From: Methylobacillus sp. MM3
GTDB taxonomy: Bacteria; Pseudomonadota; Gammaproteobacteria; Burkholderiales; Methylophilaceae
Assembly (NCBI RefSeq): GCF_001645185.1
Contig: NZ_LXTQ01000001.1
Span: 248,001-312,000 of the forward strand
Reading direction: 5' to 3'
Length of the DNA: 64,000 bases
Shown piece by piece: positions 6,351 through 17,001 of the stretch. Positions within the stretch are counted from its first letter, which is position 1; the number at the start of each line of letters is the position of its first letter. Below the pieces are notes generated by a model. It had not been told where the DNA came from. It saw only the letters and a program-made list of their open reading frames with translations, and made no database searches. The translations under genes and the position numbers were made by a program.

Positions 6351-7616
6351 TTACTCTTCTACTGGCAGGCAAAACCGATACGTATTCTTTCCACTCTTCT
6401 TCGCCACATACATTGCCTCATCTGCCTTCCTGAGCAATGCCTCATGGTCTACCGCATCATTAGGATGAATGGCAATCCCGATACTCCCACCGATCTGGCT
6501 TTCGTGGCCTTTGAGATTGAATTTTTCCGAGAGCGTTTCGATGATTTTCTCGGCGACGGCGGCGGCGTTTTCGTGTGTCCCGATATCGTTGAGGACAAAG
6601 GTGAACTCGTCGCCGCCCATACGTGCGGCGACGTCAGATTCGCGGATAACGGTCTTGAGGCGGATGGCGACTTCTTTTAGCAGCTCGTCACCGGCGTCGT
6701 GGCCTAGGGTGTCATTGATCTGCTTGAAGCCATCGAGATCGAGGAACAGGACGGCAGTTTTTTGTTGGCGACGTTTTGCCAGTTTGATGGCGTGTTCGAG
6801 CTGGTCTAGAAACAGACTGCGGTTGGGCAGCCCGGTAAGATGATCGTGGTGCGCCAAGTGCTTGATTTTGCGTTCGATGAGCTTGCGTTCTGTTACATCG
6901 CGCACAATGGCGACGAAGAAGCATTGCTCCTTGATTTTCATTTCCGAGGCAGAGAGTTCCATGGGGAACTGCTCGCCGTTCTTGCGGATGGCAACGACTT
7001 CCTGACCGCGAATGCCGGCCGAGCCATGATGGCTGGATTCCAAGTAACGCTGGAGCTCCGCACGGTATTGGGCTAACAAGTCCGGTGACAGCAGCAGCGT
7101 GACAGGTTTGCCGGCCACCTCCTCCTGCGCGTAGCCGAATATCTCTTCGGCGGCGGGATTGAAGCCTTCAATCTCACCGGATTCGCTGATGGTGACGATG
7201 CCATCCATCGCGTGGCGGATGATGGCGTTCAATTGGTTCTGGCTGTTTTCCAGCTCGGTCTTGATGCGCTTGAGATCGGTGACGATCTGCCAGAACAGCT
7301 TGGCCTCGAGGCCGCTGGTCACTTTCTTGTTGTCCAGGGCGCGGCTGACCTCTTCGGCAACGGCATCGTCGTGGGTCAGGTTGTACACGATGCAGTCGGG
7401 ATACTCCTTGCAGACAGGCAAGGCCTGACTGACATTGCCATAGGCCGGGATATTCCTGGCTATTGCGAGCTGGATACCGGGTGCCTCCTCGTCGGGATCG
7501 ACAATGCCAAGGACTTCGACATGCTCGTCCTCGATGAACATTTCGAGCAGCGCCGCCCCTCCTCTTCCCGCGCCAAGAATCAGAACCGGGTAACCATGAA
7601 TTTTTCTTATCGCCAT
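6351..7616 (-). CDS. Diguanylate cyclase with N-terminal Rossmann-like domain, PAS and GGDEF
   Basis: 421 residues. Residues about 8-110 look like a nucleotide-binding Rossmann unit: VLILGAGRGG at 11-20, then EVLGIVDPDEEAPG, where an acidic residue follows the second strand as in NAD-binding folds. A short coiled coil leads to a PAS domain (about 125-250, ending in the VRDVTERK linker). The GGDEF domain (about 255-421) has an intact MGGDEF active site and an RESD inhibitory site nine residues before it, so it should make c-di-GMP and be product-inhibited. There is no membrane segment. The Rossmann module in place of the usual sensory domains suggests sensing of NAD(H) or another nucleotide, which is inference. 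Transcribed alone. Confidence 0.88.
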   Translation of the reverse strand: MAIRKIHGYPVLILGAGRGGAALLEMFIEDEHVEVLGIVDPDEEAPGIQLAIARNIPAYGNVSQALPVCKEYPDCIVYNLTHDDAVAEEVSRALDNKKVTSGLEAKLFWQIVTDLKRIKTELENSQNQLNAIIRHAMDGIVTISESGEIEGFNPAAEEIFGYAQEEVAGKPVTLLLSPDLLAQYRAELQRYLESSHHGSAGIRGQEVVAIRKNGEQFPMELSASEMKIKEQCFFVAIVRDVTERKLIERKIKHLAHHDHLTGLPNRSLFLDQLEHAIKLAKRRQQKTAVLFLDLDGFKQINDTLGHDAGDELLKEVAIRLKTVIRESDVAARMGGDEFTFVLNDIGTHENAAAVAEKIIETLSEKFNLKGHESQIGGSIGIAIHPNDAVDHEALLRKADEAMYVAKKSGKNTYRFCLPVEE

Positions 7617-7958
7617 GCGTATGCCCTAACGTAAGTTCTTCAAGCCGTTGCTGAAATGGCCTGAATCAATTCTTCGGGAGTATAGCTTATTGAAATAACA
7701 TGGGATCTCATTCCGTAGCGCTCGCATGTCGCTTTGCTACGCAACAATCGTCACCAGGCTTTACGACAACCGTTAAAAACAAACATTCCGGTTAAATTCA
7801 ATGCGCCAACAAAAAACTTCTGCCGGATCAGGCAGCAACCATGTTTTTAGGCGCGTACGGATCAGCGTGAATCGTGATGGAAGCTATCTCGTAAGCGAGA
7901 AGAATATTGACTATTTTTCAAATGCTTGAATATTATACTTAAAGACGATCCTATAGGC
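7617..7958. other. 342-base intergenic region between the PAS-GGDEF gene and msrQ
   Basis: No ORF with coding character is seen here. On the minus strand it must hold the end of the msrPQ transcript (hairpin with T-run at 7811-7835) and the promoter of the PAS-GGDEF gene, for which I find no clear -35/-10 pair. The remaining sequence is unremarkable. Confidence 0.5.
7811..7835 (-). terminator. Probable rho-independent terminator of msrPQ
   Basis: On the minus strand CTGCC, a six-base loop, GGCAG, AAG and then six T residues. The 5-bp GC-rich stem is short but the T-run is good. It lies about 125 bases after the msrQ stop. Confidence 0.45.
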
Positions 7959-8591
7959 TCAAGCGCCGGTTGCCGCTTTATCCGGGCGCCAAAACGTGCC
8001 CAATAACCTCGGTCGTTTGTAATACACCCGCACCGCCAGCAGGATAAACAGCACCACCGCATAGATAAAAGGCTCGCTCACATCTTTTTTGACCAGCCAC
8101 CAATAATGCGTCACGCCGAGGATGGCGATGAGATACACCAGCCGGTGCAGCATCTTCCAGCGCTGACGCAGGCGGCGGATCATCGCCTGGTTGGAAGTGA
8201 CAGCCAGCGGGATCATCAGCACGAAGGCGGAAAAACCGACCAGCACGTAAGGATGCTTGGCGATATCGTGCACGATGGCCTGCCAATCGAACCATTGATC
8301 CAATCCGGCATAGGCCAGCAGATGGAGGCAGACATAGAAAAACGTGAATAGCCCCATCATCCTTCGCAATTGCACCAGCCAGTTGATGCCGAAGATCAGA
8401 CGAATGGGCGTGACGCTAAGCGTGACCAGCAGGCACACCAGCGTCCAGGTGCCGAGCGAACGAATCACGAATTCCACCGGATTCGCGCCCAAGCCATCGG
8501 TCAAACCCAGCCAGACCAGACGCGCAAGAGGCAATAGCGCTATAACAAAAAACGCTATCTTTGCATTTATAATCAAATTATTGCGTTGCAT
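7959..8591 (-). CDS. msrQ: MsrQ, heme-binding membrane subunit of the MsrPQ methionine sulfoxide reductase
   Basis: 210-residue inner-membrane protein of the ferric-reductase-like (YedZ/MsrQ) family with about six hydrophobic helices. Conserved His residues sit in YVCLHLLAY, WKMLHRLVYL and GVTHYWW, which fits bis-His heme b ligation. MsrQ passes electrons from the quinone pool or flavin reductase to periplasmic MsrP to repair oxidised methionines. The ATG follows the msrP stop after one base, so translation is coupled. Confidence 0.93.
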   Translation of the reverse strand: MQRNNLIINAKIAFFVIALLPLARLVWLGLTDGLGANPVEFVIRSLGTWTLVCLLVTLSVTPIRLIFGINWLVQLRRMMGLFTFFYVCLHLLAYAGLDQWFDWQAIVHDIAKHPYVLVGFSAFVLMIPLAVTSNQAMIRRLRQRWKMLHRLVYLIAILGVTHYWWLVKKDVSEPFIYAVVLFILLAVRVYYKRPRLLGTFWRPDKAATGA

Positions 8592-8592
8592 A

Positions 8593-9555
8593 TCAAAAGT
8601 ACTTTTTAAGATCCATGCCGGCGTACATCTGGCCGACCTGCTCGGCGTAGCCGTTAAACATCAGCGTCTTGCGGCGGCGTGCGAACAGCCCTTCGCCGAT
8701 ACGCCGTTCGGTCGCCTGCGACCAGCGCGGATGATCGACATTCGGATTCACATTGGAATAGAAACCGTATTCGCTCGGCCCAGCCTTCATCCAGCTGCTG
8801 ACCGGCATTTTTTCGGTAAAGCGAATTTTGACGATGGACTTGATGCCCTTGAAGCCGTATTTCCATGGCACCACCAGGCGTAGCGGCGCGCCGTTCTGGT
8901 TAGGCAGCACCTCGCCGTATAGCCCGACGGCCAATATCGTCAGCGGATGCATTGCCTCGTCCAGGCGCAAGCCCTCGTTGTAAGGCCAGTCCAGCACGCC
9001 TGATCGCTGCCCTGGCATCATCTGCTGGTTGTCCAGCGTGATAAATTCGATGTATTTGGCATTGCCGGTCGGCTCGGCCCACTTGATCAGATCGGCCAGC
9101 GGAAACCCGACCCATGGAATCACCATCGACCAGCCTTCGACGCAGCGCATGCGGTAAATCCGCTCTTCCAGCGGCGCAAGCTTGAAGATGTCATCAATGG
9201 CAATGCTTTTGGGGCGCTTCACCTCGCCCTCGATGTTTACCGTCCACGGGCGCGTCACCAACGACCCGGCATATTGGGAGGGGTCGGATTTGTTCGTGCC
9301 GAATTCGTAAAAATTGTTATAGGTAGTGATGTCCTCGTACGGCGTCAGCTTTTCGTCGCTGCCGTAAGGCGTCTTGACGAATTTTCCGATTTTCCTGCGC
9401 GGGGACTGCGCCGCCGCTGCGTCGAACGACATGCCGCTAAGCATTGCCGCGCCTGCAATAGCGCCCAGCCCGGCAACCTTGATGAACTCGCGCCGCCCTT
9501 GGTAGATTTCGCGAGGGGTGATCTCCGAGGCGGGAATGATGGGTACATGTTTCAT
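8593..9555 (-). CDS. msrP: MsrP, periplasmic molybdopterin methionine sulfoxide reductase
   Basis: 320 residues, the family's usual length. A twin-arginine signal is at 21-26 (RREFIK) followed by a hydrophobic [12 protein letters not shown] stretch, so it is exported folded with its molybdenum cofactor by Tat. The molybdenum-ligating cysteine is C138 in [15 protein letters not shown]. The C-terminal part has [15 protein letters not shown] as in E. coli MsrP. It reduces both diastereomers of protein-bound methionine sulfoxide in the periplasm. AAGGAG precedes the ATG by seven bases; tandem CGCATGAG repeats lie in the leader. Confidence 0.95.
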   Translation of the reverse strand: MKHVPIIPASEITPREIYQGRREFIKVAGLGAIAGAAMLSGMSFDAAAAQSPRRKIGKFVKTPYGSDEKLTPYEDITTYNNFYEFGTNKSDPSQYAGSLVTRPWTVNIEGEVKRPKSIAIDDIFKLAPLEERIYRMRCVEGWSMVIPWVGFPLADLIKWAEPTGNAKYIEFITLDNQQMMPGQRSGVLDWPYNEGLRLDEAMHPLTILAVGLYGEVLPNQNGAPLRLVVPWKYGFKGIKSIVKIRFTEKMPVSSWMKAGPSEYGFYSNVNPNVDHPRWSQATERRIGEGLFARRRKTLMFNGYAEQVGQMYAGMDLKKYF

Positions 9556-9573
9556 GACGGGTCTCCTTCCATG

Positions 9574-9590
9574 CGCATGAGTCGCATGAG
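9574..9590 (-). promoter_or_regulatory. Tandem octamer repeat in the msrP leader
   Basis: The octamer CTCATGCG (minus strand) occurs twice at 9-base spacing (9583-9590 and 9574-9581), just upstream of the msrP ribosome binding site and flanked by a GGTCTC/GAGACC inverted pair (9560-9565, 9588-9593). Direct repeats of this kind are typical response-regulator sites, and msrPQ is controlled by an oxidant-sensing two-component system in E. coli. No regulator gene is adjacent here, so the role is a guess. Confidence 0.3.
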
Positions 9591-9627
9591 ACCGCAGAAC
9601 CTTACAAGATATTTGCCACCCGTTTTG

Positions 9628-10545
9628 CTAGGGCGGACCGCCCTGCTGCGTAGTGCTCGGAACCGATTCAGCCGCAATGATTTCCTTCAGCAACTGCTCT
9701 GCACCCAGCTTGCTCGCCATGTTTCTGGCCAGCGTAAACTGCTCCTTCGCCTCATTGCCGGCACCCTTGGCCGACTTTACGCGCGCCAGCATGTAGCGGG
9801 CTTTTGCCTGCCAATAGGAGTCGCCGGCCTCGGTGATGGTTCCCAGAAATTTCCCCAGCCATTTTTCAGCATCGGCATACCGCTGCGCGACCAGGCAAAC
9901 GCGGCCGAGCTCGATATTGGCATGGGCATAATGATTGAAGTCGCCGGCCCTTTCTTCGAACAGCATTGCCTTGAGCTGATGCTCGATGGCCTTGTCGTGC
10001 TGTCCCAGCAGGCTGTTGGCAGCGGCAATGCGGCCATGGCTGTCAGCGCGTTCATTGTCGTTGGCGGCCAGCTTGAGCCCCAGCTGATACTGCTCCAATG
10101 CGCCGGCGGCATCGCCGCTTTCTTCCAGCGCGGATCCGATCTGGTTGAGATTGATCAATTCGAAACCTGGATTTTTCTCGGCTCGGGCAATCTCCAGGCT
10201 GTTGCGATAATACACAATGGCTTGTGAGGTATTTTTTGCTTCGCGGTATTGATTGCCAATCAACGTCAGCGCAACGATGCGCTCCACCGGCTGCGTGGAA
10301 AGTTTCTCCGCAGCCTGCAAGGCCGTCAGCGCTTCCTCATGCTGGTTAAGCTCGCCTGCCGCACGGCCCAGGCAAAGATAGGCATCGCGCTTGTTGGGCG
10401 CAGCACGAACTGCCTCACGGGCCTGCACGACGGCTTTTCCGGCATCGCCGGCTTCCAGTGCGCGGCTGCAGCCATCCACGCCATCGGCTAATGCGGAGTT
10501 GGCAGCAATGGCAAGAACGATCAATAAACAATGCTTGAATTTCAT
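9628..10545 (-). CDS. Periplasmic TPR protein
   Basis: 305 residues with a Sec signal peptide (MKFKHCLLIVLAIAANSALA) and then helical repeats across most of the protein: CLGRAAGELNQHEEALTALQAAEK, a YREAKNTSQAIVYYRNSLEIA unit, an ALEESGDAAGALEQYQLGLK unit and further copies to about residue 280. TPR proteins are protein-interaction scaffolds; nothing points to a specific partner. The ATG overlaps the cysQ stop (ATGA), so it is translationally coupled to cysQ and is the last gene of the HDOD-REC-GGEEF/cysQ operon. Confidence 0.82.
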   Translation of the reverse strand: MKFKHCLLIVLAIAANSALADGVDGCSRALEAGDAGKAVVQAREAVRAAPNKRDAYLCLGRAAGELNQHEEALTALQAAEKLSTQPVERIVALTLIGNQYREAKNTSQAIVYYRNSLEIARAEKNPGFELINLNQIGSALEESGDAAGALEQYQLGLKLAANDNERADSHGRIAAANSLLGQHDKAIEHQLKAMLFEERAGDFNHYAHANIELGRVCLVAQRYADAEKWLGKFLGTITEAGDSYWQAKARYMLARVKSAKGAGNEAKEQFTLARNMASKLGAEQLLKEIIAAESVPSTTQQGGPP

Positions 10546-11336
10546 CTGAGATATTGCGACCAGTCGTGGCTGGAGGCTCCTGTGGCAAAAAAGTCGGGAT
10601 TGAGCAGCGAATCCTTGGTGTTGTAGCGAAACGGCCGATTATCGGTGCCCACCAGGCGGCCGCCCGCCTCTTCCAGCACGCACTGAGCGGCAGCGGTATC
10701 CCATTCCGAAGTCGGGCCCAGGCGCGGGTAGACATCCGCACGGCCTTCCGCCACCAGGCATATCTTGAGCGAACTCCCCATGCTGATCAGCATATGGGGG
10801 CCCATGTTGGACAGAAACCGGATCAATCGCTCTCCGGCATGCGAGCGACTGCCGGCCACCGTCACCTGCGTTGCATCAAAAGCGCGTGCCCGGATAGGCT
10901 GCGGCGGCTTGCTGCCGAGCTTGCGGAAGGCGCCCTCGCCTTTGGCGGCGTAGAACAGCAGATTGAGGGCCGGCGCAAAAACCACGCCCAACACCGGTTC
11001 GTGATTTTCAATGAGTGCAATATTGACCGTGAATTCGCCGTTGCGCTTGATGAATTCGCGCGTGCCATCCAGCGGATCGACCAACCAGTAGGTATCCCAG
11101 GCCTTGCGCTCGGCATATGGCAAGGCCTCGGACTCTTCGGAAAGGATAGGCAGCCCAGGCGTCAGTTGCGACAGGCCTTGCTCGATAATGTGATGCGCGG
11201 CGAGATCGGCCTGCGTCAGCGGCGAATCGTCATCCTTGCGGCTGACGGCAATTTCGCCGTCGTAAACTTCCATGATTGCGCGTCCTGCCTCGAGGGCGAT
11301 GGCCGCAATCGGCTCCATCAAATCGTGCTTGTTCAT
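10542..11336 (-). CDS. cysQ: 3'(2'),5'-bisphosphate nucleotidase CysQ
   Basis: 264-residue member of the inositol-monophosphatase-like superfamily. Metal-site motifs are SEESE (66-70), DPLDGTREFI (87-96) and SEWDTAAAQCVLEEAGG near the C-terminus. CysQ converts the sulfate-assimilation by-product pAp to AMP. It sits between a GGEEF response-regulator-like gene and a periplasmic TPR gene, with four-base ATGA overlaps on both sides. pAp inhibits oligoribonuclease, the enzyme that clears pGpG from c-di-GMP turnover, so co-expression with a diguanylate cyclase could be meaningful; that link is inference. Confidence 0.92.
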   Translation of the reverse strand: MNKHDLMEPIAAIALEAGRAIMEVYDGEIAVSRKDDDSPLTQADLAAHHIIEQGLSQLTPGLPILSEESEALPYAERKAWDTYWLVDPLDGTREFIKRNGEFTVNIALIENHEPVLGVVFAPALNLLFYAAKGEGAFRKLGSKPPQPIRARAFDATQVTVAGSRSHAGERLIRFLSNMGPHMLISMGSSLKICLVAEGRADVYPRLGPTSEWDTAAAQCVLEEAGGRLVGTDNRPFRYNTKDSLLNPDFFATGASSHDWSQYLR

Positions 11337-13270
11337 TGGGCGGGTGCGGCGATGACGCGATTGCGTCCTTCTCGTTTGGCTTGATAAAGCGCCTCATCGG
11401 CGATCTTGAGCAGTTCTTCCGGCGAGGCCATGCCTGCGCATTTTTGCGCTACGCCCACACTCACCGTCAGGGGCAAATCGATGCCTTCGACATTGATCGG
11501 CTTCCCCTCGAAAGCCTCGCGCAGCCGCTCGGCCTGGCGTATCGCACCGGGAAGCGCGGTTTCGGGGACCAGGATGATAAATTCTTCGCCGCCGATGCGG
11601 CAGGCGATATCGGGGCGCCGGGAATGCTCACTCAGCATTTCGGCAAGACGTTTCAGGGCGATATCGCCAATGTTATGGCCGTAGTTGTCGTTGACTCTCT
11701 TGAAATGGTCGATGTCCACCAGAAGGATGCTGAGCGGCCGGCGATTGCGTTCGGAAGCCACCCATTCGCGCGCCAGCCTGTCCATTGCGTAACGCCGGTT
11801 GTAGAGGCCGGTCAGTGCGTCGGTCAGCGCTGCCTCCTCGGCACGCTGATTGGCAATAGTGAGTTGCAAGGCATTGCGGCGCAACAGGTCGCATTCCTTG
11901 ATGACCTCGCGCTGTACGGACACGATACGCATACCAGCCTTGAGGTGCGCCAGCAACTCGGCACGGTCGATGGGTTTGACGAGATAATCGTCTGCCCCGG
12001 CATTCAGGGCTTCGACCATTTTTTCCTTGTCACTCAAGGCGGTCAGCACCATGATGTAAAGATAACGGCCGATTTCGGTTTCGCGCAGCGTACGCACCAG
12101 TTGCAGCCCGTCGAAACCGGGCATCATCCAGTCCGTGATCATGATCTGCGGCTGATGTTCCAGCACCATGCGCAAGGCATCGCGACCGCCAGACGCCGTG
12201 TGCACCTGATGCCCGGCCGTGACCAATATCGTTTTCAGCAATTCCACTGCAACCGGATCGTTATCGACAATCAGGATATCCATTGGAGCATGCGCTTCGG
12301 ATTCGAGATTCACCTTGAATTCGCTTGTCACCACCATGTTGTCCATATCGCTCCGGAATTGCGCATCCTGTTGCGCATCGGGAAAGGCCGCCACGTCAGG
12401 CACCTGGATTTCCAGCAAGGCGCTCCACTCTTTCCATTCAATGATCATCTGATTGACCAGGCTGATCAGCATCTCGGCATCGAGATCCAGCTTTCTCGCA
12501 ATCGGAAAAAGCTTGTCCATGACAGCGGATCGGTCCTTGTCGCCCGCGAAACACAAGTCTGCCAGCCGCCATGCCAGATGGAAACACCAGATGAGGCGCA
12601 CGCGCCGGCTGGTATCCGAAAAACCGGCCATGCCCGGCAGTTCCTGATATAGAACCGCCTCATTGAAAAATTTTGGTATGCCCCAATCCGCCATCATGGC
12701 CGCCGATATCTCGGCATGGTTGAGACCGAATCGCTCCTCTTCCAGCGTCAACACGCGATCCGGATCGCCACCGGCTTCGGCAAGCACCTTGCCGTATTCC
12801 TCGCGATGAATGGCGGCCAGAGCAAGCTTGCCTATCTGCGACAGGAGTCCGCAGGTAAACATCTCGATGGGCGGAGCAACCCGCACTTCGGCGCCGAGTA
12901 GCTCCGAGGCAACGCCGATAGCGATGGAGCGCGACCAGAACCCCTGGTAATCGAATCCCTGGGCCTGCCCGCTGCGGTGTGCCGAAACCAGCGAAAACGC
13001 CAGCACGACCTGCCGCAAGGACTGAATGCCGATGGTCATCAGCACATCCGGCGAGAGCGAAACAACCGGACGGAGCCGGCCGTACACGGGTGAATTCGCC
13101 ATTTTCAGGACACGCCCGACCAGTCCGGGGTCCGCTTGCATCGCATGGATGATTTCGGGCAGTGCAACATTGCTTTGCTGGCAAAGCTCGATGAGCTTCA
13201 TCGCCGTCCCCTTGGGGGATGGCAGGCTCCCGCTGGCTTTCAGTTCGATGTATTTTTCGTTATACGTCAT
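11333..13270 (-). CDS. HDOD-REC-GGEEF signalling protein
   Basis: 645 residues. An HDOD domain occupies about 10-280 (SLPSPKGTAMKLIELCQQ, then MANSPVYGR). A receiver domain spans about 330-445 with the phospho-acceptor in IMITDWMMPGFDG and the conserved Lys in DDYLVKPID. A short coiled coil leads to a GGDEF domain (about 485-645) with an intact GGEEF signature and an RRPD inhibitory site. It should therefore be a phosphorylation-controlled diguanylate cyclase with product feedback. No histidine kinase is adjacent. First gene of a tightly coupled operon with cysQ and the TPR gene. Confidence 0.92.
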   Translation of the reverse strand: MTYNEKYIELKASGSLPSPKGTAMKLIELCQQSNVALPEIIHAMQADPGLVGRVLKMANSPVYGRLRPVVSLSPDVLMTIGIQSLRQVVLAFSLVSAHRSGQAQGFDYQGFWSRSIAIGVASELLGAEVRVAPPIEMFTCGLLSQIGKLALAAIHREEYGKVLAEAGGDPDRVLTLEEERFGLNHAEISAAMMADWGIPKFFNEAVLYQELPGMAGFSDTSRRVRLIWCFHLAWRLADLCFAGDKDRSAVMDKLFPIARKLDLDAEMLISLVNQMIIEWKEWSALLEIQVPDVAAFPDAQQDAQFRSDMDNMVVTSEFKVNLESEAHAPMDILIVDNDPVAVELLKTILVTAGHQVHTASGGRDALRMVLEHQPQIMITDWMMPGFDGLQLVRTLRETEIGRYLYIMVLTALSDKEKMVEALNAGADDYLVKPIDRAELLAHLKAGMRIVSVQREVIKECDLLRRNALQLTIANQRAEEAALTDALTGLYNRRYAMDRLAREWVASERNRRPLSILLVDIDHFKRVNDNYGHNIGDIALKRLAEMLSEHSRRPDIACRIGGEEFIILVPETALPGAIRQAERLREAFEGKPINVEGIDLPLTVSVGVAQKCAGMASPEELLKIADEALYQAKREGRNRVIAAPAQ

Positions 13271-13352
13271 TGCCGCCAGTGTGAGCTATTCGCCCTGTTG
13301 CCGCAACAACCCATTATGCATAATACGATCGGCACGGCATGCCGTAGCGAGC

Positions 13353-15407
<2,055 letters not shown>

Positions 15408-16775
15408 TCAGGAGAAAAGTCGGAGTGCGGAAGGTGTACCAGGCAGAATGAAACGCGCCACCATCCTGGTATGTATCATCTTGAGTTGCTGGCGGATTTT
15501 TTCGATTTCGATATCGCCCAATGCGCGCTGATTGTCGTCCACCAGAACTCCATCCAGCGCGGCCTCCAGCTGGCGCGCAAATGTCACCATGCGATTGAAT
15601 GCATCCGAGCTGCTTTCCACCTTGGGTACATCCAGCTGGAAACTGACGCCGCGATAGAACACCGTGCGCAGAGTTTCGGGCTTGAATGGACGCTGATCCT
15701 GGCTGACCAGCGTAAACAGGGTTTTACCCTCGGCATCTTCATAATGGAATGCGCCATCCTCATGCAGCTTCAACCCGGCCGATTCGGCCAAACCGCGCAG
15801 CTTGGTACCGGCGAAAGGCCCACTGGCACCTTGCAGGATATGGAAACCGACCATCACGTCGACATCGATGCAAAACTGGTCTAGCTCGACAGAATATTGC
15901 AGAGGATCGTGCGCGCCATGCCAGTCAAGCTTGGCGCCCAGCATGGAGGCGAGGTTCTGCACCTGCTCCTGGAAAGCCATCAGCGCTCCCTGCGAGACCG
16001 GTCCGGCCCGGTCGGCCAATTGCAACGCGGCAACCAGTTGCGGATATCGGCCGGACGGAAGCTCCAGTGACAGGGCACGCCAGAAGCCGGCGTCATCCTG
16101 AAGAAACCATTGCACTGGCTTGTCGAATTTCGGCATCTGGCGGATAGCCATGATGAATGCGTCCATGTCCAGCGCGGACGGCAACGCCGCTTTGCCAATC
16201 AAGTCGATCTGCTCGTCCACTTCGGCCGGCATGGTACTGACCATGGGCTCCGCTGGCGCTTCGGCAGGATATTCTTCAGCAGCAAGCTGCTCTTCAAGAA
16301 CCGGATATTCCTCGGCGGCAATCTCTTCGGCCACCGTTTGAACCGGCTCTTCCTCGGGTGCGGCGGCCTGGAGCGGCTCTTCGATAAAAGGAGTAGCCTC
16401 CAGCGCCGGCTCTTCCGGAAACACTTCAGTATAACTCTCGCGGACGGAGGGCTTTGCTGCGGGAGCCTCCTGCGTGGCAGCAGGCTCGGGCTTTTCCCTG
16501 GCGGGTATTTTCTGCGGGTGCAAATCTTCAAGCAGAACGTCTTCGGGAATCAGCGCTTCGCTGTAGCGATCCTCGACGCGAATGCTATCCGTCTCGAACG
16601 CGACCACGCGCTCCGGATCGATCTGGAAGTCGTCCATGAGGATGTCGTCCGAAGGCTCTTCGAAACGGCGGAGGTTCTCCTGCATGAAACGCCGCTCCTG
16701 CCACCAGTTGAAGAGGATGACGGCGGCGATGATTACCGCGCCGAGCGCGAGCAGAGACAATTGCAAGTCCGACAT
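15408..16775 (-). CDS. zipA: Cell division protein ZipA homologue
   Basis: 455 residues with ZipA layout: one N-terminal membrane helix (about 5-24, LSLLALGAVIIAAVILF), a long low-complexity linker (about 80-210) rich in Glu, Ala and Pro, and a C-terminal FtsZ-binding domain (about 215-445, starting near DMDAFIMAIRQMPKF). ZipA tethers FtsZ to the inner membrane at the division site. The protein is longer than E. coli ZipA because of the linker. It is followed closely by ligA, and a 175-bp palindrome separates it from smc upstream. Confidence 0.88.
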   Translation of the reverse strand: MSDLQLSLLALGAVIIAAVILFNWWQERRFMQENLRRFEEPSDDILMDDFQIDPERVVAFETDSIRVEDRYSEALIPEDVLLEDLHPQKIPAREKPEPAATQEAPAAKPSVRESYTEVFPEEPALEATPFIEEPLQAAAPEEEPVQTVAEEIAAEEYPVLEEQLAAEEYPAEAPAEPMVSTMPAEVDEQIDLIGKAALPSALDMDAFIMAIRQMPKFDKPVQWFLQDDAGFWRALSLELPSGRYPQLVAALQLADRAGPVSQGALMAFQEQVQNLASMLGAKLDWHGAHDPLQYSVELDQFCIDVDVMVGFHILQGASGPFAGTKLRGLAESAGLKLHEDGAFHYEDAEGKTLFTLVSQDQRPFKPETLRTVFYRGVSFQLDVPKVESSSDAFNRMVTFARQLEAALDGVLVDDNQRALGDIEIEKIRQQLKMIHTRMVARFILPGTPSALRLFS

Positions 16776-16824
16776 GCTATCGAGTTCCCGTTTTCTTCAT
16801 CAATTTTCAGATTATAGACAACTT

Positions 16825-16999
16825 AGAGCCTATTTCAGTAGTATTCATCCCCCGCGTTGAGTCGGGGCGCGGATGGATGCAAGGCGCGGCGCGCAGCCAA
16901 GGGCTATTCCCTTGGCAAGCGGCGCAACGCCGCAGACGCCGGACCCGGACTCAACCCACAGGGCCGGCGCGCGGGATGAATACTACTGAAATAGGTTCT
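16825..16999. repeat. 175-bp palindromic (MITE/REP-like) element between smc and zipA
   Basis: Terminal inverted repeats are 27 bp with one mismatch (16825-16851 and 16973-16999), of which the inner 23 bp are perfect. The left arm contains TATTTCAGTAGTATTCATCC and the right arm its complement. A second pair of matching tracts (TTGAGTC near 16856 and GACTCAA near 16948) lies inside. The centre is a perfect hairpin GCCAAGGG-CTATT-CCCTTGGC (16896-16916), flanked by GC-rich near-complementary stretches. The whole can fold into one long stem. It encodes nothing and ends two bases before the smc stop codon. I see no second copy in the window. Confidence 0.85.
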
Positions 17000-17001
17000 T
17001 A

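Noticed and set aside
9274-10227. 317-codon plus-strand frame over msrP and the TPR gene
   Set aside because: Antisense shadow of two well-supported genes; high-GC codon bias creates long antisense frames.
11276-12652. 458-codon plus-strand frame opposite the HDOD-REC-GGEEF gene
   Set aside because: No recognisable domain and fully antisense to a three-domain protein with intact motifs.
13334-13345. Perfect 12-base palindrome ACGGCATGCCGT before ligA's 3' end
   Set aside because: No T-run and too short to be a terminator; could be chance in GC-rich DNA.
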